This document shows, in pieces, positions 5,159 to 7,066 of a DNA stretch of 7,066 nt. Below the pieces are notes generated by a model. The model saw only the letters and a program-made list of their open reading frames with translations. It did no database searches and was not told the DNA's origin. Position 1 is the stretch's first letter. Each line of letters begins with the position of its first letter. This stretch comes from an uncultured Eubacteriales bacterium (GTDB taxonomy: Bacteria; Bacillota; Clostridia; Oscillospirales; Acutalibacteraceae): the NCBI GenBank assembly GCA_900321905.1, contig ONXZ01000068.1:1-7066 (forward strand), in the 5' to 3' direction. The position numbers and the translations under genes are program-made.

Positions 5159-6493
5159 ATGGGTGTAAGAAAAACATTTAGAAGAGGCGTACATCCAAAA
5201 GGCGGCAAAGAATTTTCGGCAAATGTGCCGATTCGCGTTATTGACGCCGAGGATGTGATGGTGTTCCCTCTGTCGCAGCACATCGGTGCGCCTGCGAAAC
5301 CCCTTGTGCAAAAGGGTGACAGGGTGCTGAAAGGTCAGATGATTGCTGAGGCGGGCGGATTTATTTCCGTACCGATATACTCATCGGTATCAGGAACAGT
5401 CAAAAGTATTGAAAAGCGCCTTGTTGTCAGCGGCGCACAGGTTGACAGCATTGTTGTTGAAAACGACGGCGAATACGAAACAACTGAAAACTACGGTTAT
5501 GAAAACGACGTTGACGGCATGACCGCAGATGAGGTTGTAGGCGTTATCAAAAACGCAGGTATCGTTGGTCTTGGAGGCGCAGGCTTCCCGACAGGCGTTA
5601 AAGTTTCGCCAAAAAATGCTGACGATATTGACTATCTTATCATCAACGGCGCTGAGTGCGAGCCGTATCTTACATCGGACTACCGTCTGATGATGGAACG
5701 TCCTGAGGAGATTATCAGAGGTATTCAGGCTCTGCTCAAAGTTCTGCCAAAAGCGCACGCTATTATCGGCATTGAAGATAACAAGAAAGACGCGCTCGAC
5801 GTTATGGAGCGTATGGCGCGTATTGATGACAGAATTGACACCTGCAAGTTAAAGACAAAGTATCCGCAGGGCGGCGAGCGTCAGTTGATTTACGCAATCA
5901 CAGGCAGAAAAATCAATTCAAAAATGCTGCCAGCCGACAAAGGCGTTGTAGTTGTTAACGCAGCAAGTTGCTTTGCAATTTATGAAGCGGTTTATAAAAA
6001 TATGCCGCTAATACATAAGGTTATGACCATCACGGGCGACGCGGTTAACGAACCGCAGAACGTTGACGTTCCGCTTGGTATCAGCCACAGTTATCTGCTT
6101 GAGCAGTGCGGCGGCGCAAAGGACAGCGTTGTTAAGTTTATTTCAGGCGGTCCTATGATGGGTATGGCTATGAGTACCCTCGACGTACCTGTTATCAAGA
6201 CTTCATCATCAATCCTTGCAATGAGCAAAGATGATGTTGAAGAAGCGGCTAAGATTGAAACCGCCTGCATACACTGCGGTCGCTGCGTTGCAGTTTGTCC
6301 GCAGACGCTTGTGCCGCAGATGATGGGCAGAAGCATTAAAGCCGGCGATATTGAAAGATTTGAAAAAATCAGCGGTATGGAATGTATTGAGTGCGGCTGC
6401 TGCTCATTTGTATGTCCTGCAAAAATTCCGCTGACACAGATGTTCAAACTCGGCAAGGCGCAGGTGCGCGAAGCCGCAGCAAAGAATAAGTAA
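5159..6493 (+). CDS. rnfC: Rnf complex subunit RnfC (electron-transport iron-sulfur protein)
   Basis: RnfC is the peripheral NAD(H)-side subunit of the Rnf complex, which oxidises reduced ferredoxin with NAD+ and pumps Na+ or H+ outward. The 444 residues start with the typical KTFRRGVHPKGGKEFSANVP region and a lipoyl-like or sandwich-hybrid fold region (about 40-100). They continue with GLGGAGFPTGVK (137-148), the nucleotide/FMN-binding type loop shared with complex I NuoF, and NGAECEPYLTSDYRLM (163-178). Two ferredoxin-like [4Fe-4S] motifs follow: Cys370, 373, 376, 380 and Cys409, 412, 415, 419, each ending CP. The length is usual for Firmicute RnfC. ATG at 5159 is preferred because GAGGAG lies eight bases upstream and conservation begins here; GTG at 5150 is the alternative. 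The open frame extends back to 5045 but that part is promoter sequence. rnfD follows after 15 bases. Confidence 0.96.
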   Translation: MGVRKTFRRGVHPKGGKEFSANVPIRVIDAEDVMVFPLSQHIGAPAKPLVQKGDRVLKGQMIAEAGGFISVPIYSSVSGTVKSIEKRLVVSGAQVDSIVVENDGEYETTENYGYENDVDGMTADEVVGVIKNAGIVGLGGAGFPTGVKVSPKNADDIDYLIINGAECEPYLTSDYRLMMERPEEIIRGIQALLKVLPKAHAIIGIEDNKKDALDVMERMARIDDRIDTCKLKTKYPQGGERQLIYAITGRKINSKMLPADKGVVVVNAASCFAIYEAVYKNMPLIHKVMTITGDAVNEPQNVDVPLGISHSYLLEQCGGAKDSVVKFISGGPMMGMAMSTLDVPVIKTSSSILAMSKDDVEEAAKIETACIHCGRCVAVCPQTLVPQMMGRSIKAGDIERFEKISGMECIECGCCSFVCPAKIPLTQMFKLGKAQVREAAAKNK

Positions 6494-6508
6494 GGAGGGG
6501 AAAAGTTA

Positions 6509-7066
6509 ATGTATAATGTATCGGTATCCCCTCACGTCAGGGCGAAAACATCAACCAAATCTGTTATGCGCGATGTCGCTATTGCGCTTGTACCGACGCT
6601 CGGTGTTGGCGTTTGGCAGTTTGGCTGGAAGGCGCTTATGCTGATTGCAGTTTGCGTTATCAGCGCAGTTGCGAGCGAAGCGTGCTTTGAATTTTTAATG
6701 AAAAAGCCAATAACCGTATTTGATTACAGCGCAGTTGTAACAGGTATGATTTTGGCAGTTAACCTGCCGCCCACAGCGACCTGGTGGATGGCTGTGCTTG
6801 GCAGCGCGTTTGCGATTATCCCTGTAAAACTGCTTTTCGGCGGACTCGGTCAGAACTTTATGAACCCTGCGCTTGCAGGTCGCTGTTTCCTGATGATTTC
6901 CTTCACAGGCAGAATGACCGACTTTGCAGTTGACGGAATGTCGTCTGCGACACCGCTTGCAGCACTTAAAGCGGGCAAAAGCGTTGACCTTATGAGCCTG
7001 TTCATCGGTACACATCCGGGTTGTATAGGCGAAGTTTCGGCAGTTGCAATACTTGTGGGCTTTGTT
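6509..7066 (+). CDS. rnfD: Rnf complex subunit RnfD (truncated by window edge)
   Basis: RnfD is an integral membrane subunit of the Rnf complex that carries a covalently bound FMN and belongs to the same family as NqrB. The 186 visible residues begin MYNVSVSPHVRAKTSTKSVM, a typical SPH(x)R start. They hold hydrophobic spans near 23-38, 42-58, 74-86, 92-107 and 175-186, and the conserved segment GGLGQNFMNPALAGRCFL (111-128). VDGMSSATPLAAL (141-153) matches the flavinylation region; Thr148 is the probable FMN-phosphoester site. The usual length is about 310-330 residues, so roughly 60 percent is present and the rest lies beyond 7066. AGGAGGGG nine bases before the ATG is a very strong ribosome site. 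The order rnfC-rnfD fits the Firmicute rnfCDGEAB arrangement, so rnfG, rnfE, rnfA and rnfB probably follow. Confidence 0.95.
   Translation, partial: MYNVSVSPHVRAKTSTKSVMRDVAIALVPTLGVGVWQFGWKALMLIAVCVISAVASEACFEFLMKKPITVFDYSAVVTGMILAVNLPPTATWWMAVLGSAFAIIPVKLLFGGLGQNFMNPALAGRCFLMISFTGRMTDFAVDGMSSATPLAALKAGKSVDLMSLFIGTHPGCIGEVSAVAILVGFV

Noticed and set aside
6695..7015. Minus-strand frame inside rnfD
   Set aside because: It is an antisense shadow of a strongly conserved gene; the His/Cys/Arg-rich composition is typical of such shadows.
1..7066. CRISPR array, insertion sequence, phage or defence genes
   Set aside because: No spaced direct repeats, transposase or integrase motifs, or tRNA-associated attachment sites were seen; the window reads as ordinary chromosome.

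Overview
The window looks like chromosomal DNA of a low-to-moderate GC, anaerobic Firmicute of the class Clostridia, probably a gut-type Ruminococcus/Oscillospiraceae or Lachnospiraceae relative. This is inferred from sigma-A type promoters with extended -10 boxes, strong purine-rich Shine-Dalgarno sites, a Tad/Flp pilus cluster with short Clostridia-style pilins, and an rnfC-rnfD operon start. No rRNA, tRNA, CRISPR array, insertion sequence or phage gene was recognised.

Layout. Positions 1-3016 are read on the minus strand and 3119-7066 on the plus strand, with a compact divergent promoter region between them. The minus-strand block, in transcription order, is a class I SAM-dependent methyltransferase gene broken by a one-base frameshift (3016 to 1869), an AT-rich regulatory gap of 285 bases with a clear promoter and an inverted repeat, and then the start of a Tad pilus operon: prepilin peptidase (1583 to 909), two 55-residue Flp-type pilins (892 to 725 and 661 to 494), a GC-rich hairpin, and a TadE-like pseudopilin that runs off the left edge. 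The two pilins and the TadE protein carry matching processing sites (Gly before Gln, Glu at +5), so the peptidase and three likely substrates are visible together.

The plus-strand block starts with a two-gene operon: a multi-membrane-span PAP2-family phosphatase (3119-4261) and, five bases later, an unusual single-span membrane protein that joins a DUF1858 domain (CxxC motif) to an ElaA-like GNAT acetyltransferase (4267-4983). A perfect 10-bp hairpin that contains the stop codon and is flanked by A7/T7 tracts ends this operon. A new promoter then drives rnfC (5159-6493) and rnfD (6509 to the right edge), the first genes of the Rnf ferredoxin:NAD+ oxidoreductase, which couples electron transfer to ion pumping across the membrane.

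The most unusual items are the TM-DUF1858-GNAT fusion paired with a PAP2 phosphatase, the frameshifted methyltransferase with a non-standard motif I, and the layered RNA/DNA signals in the Tad operon (inverted repeat at the transcription start, hairpins after each pilin). None is proof of a new system; the fusion operon is the best candidate for something undescribed.
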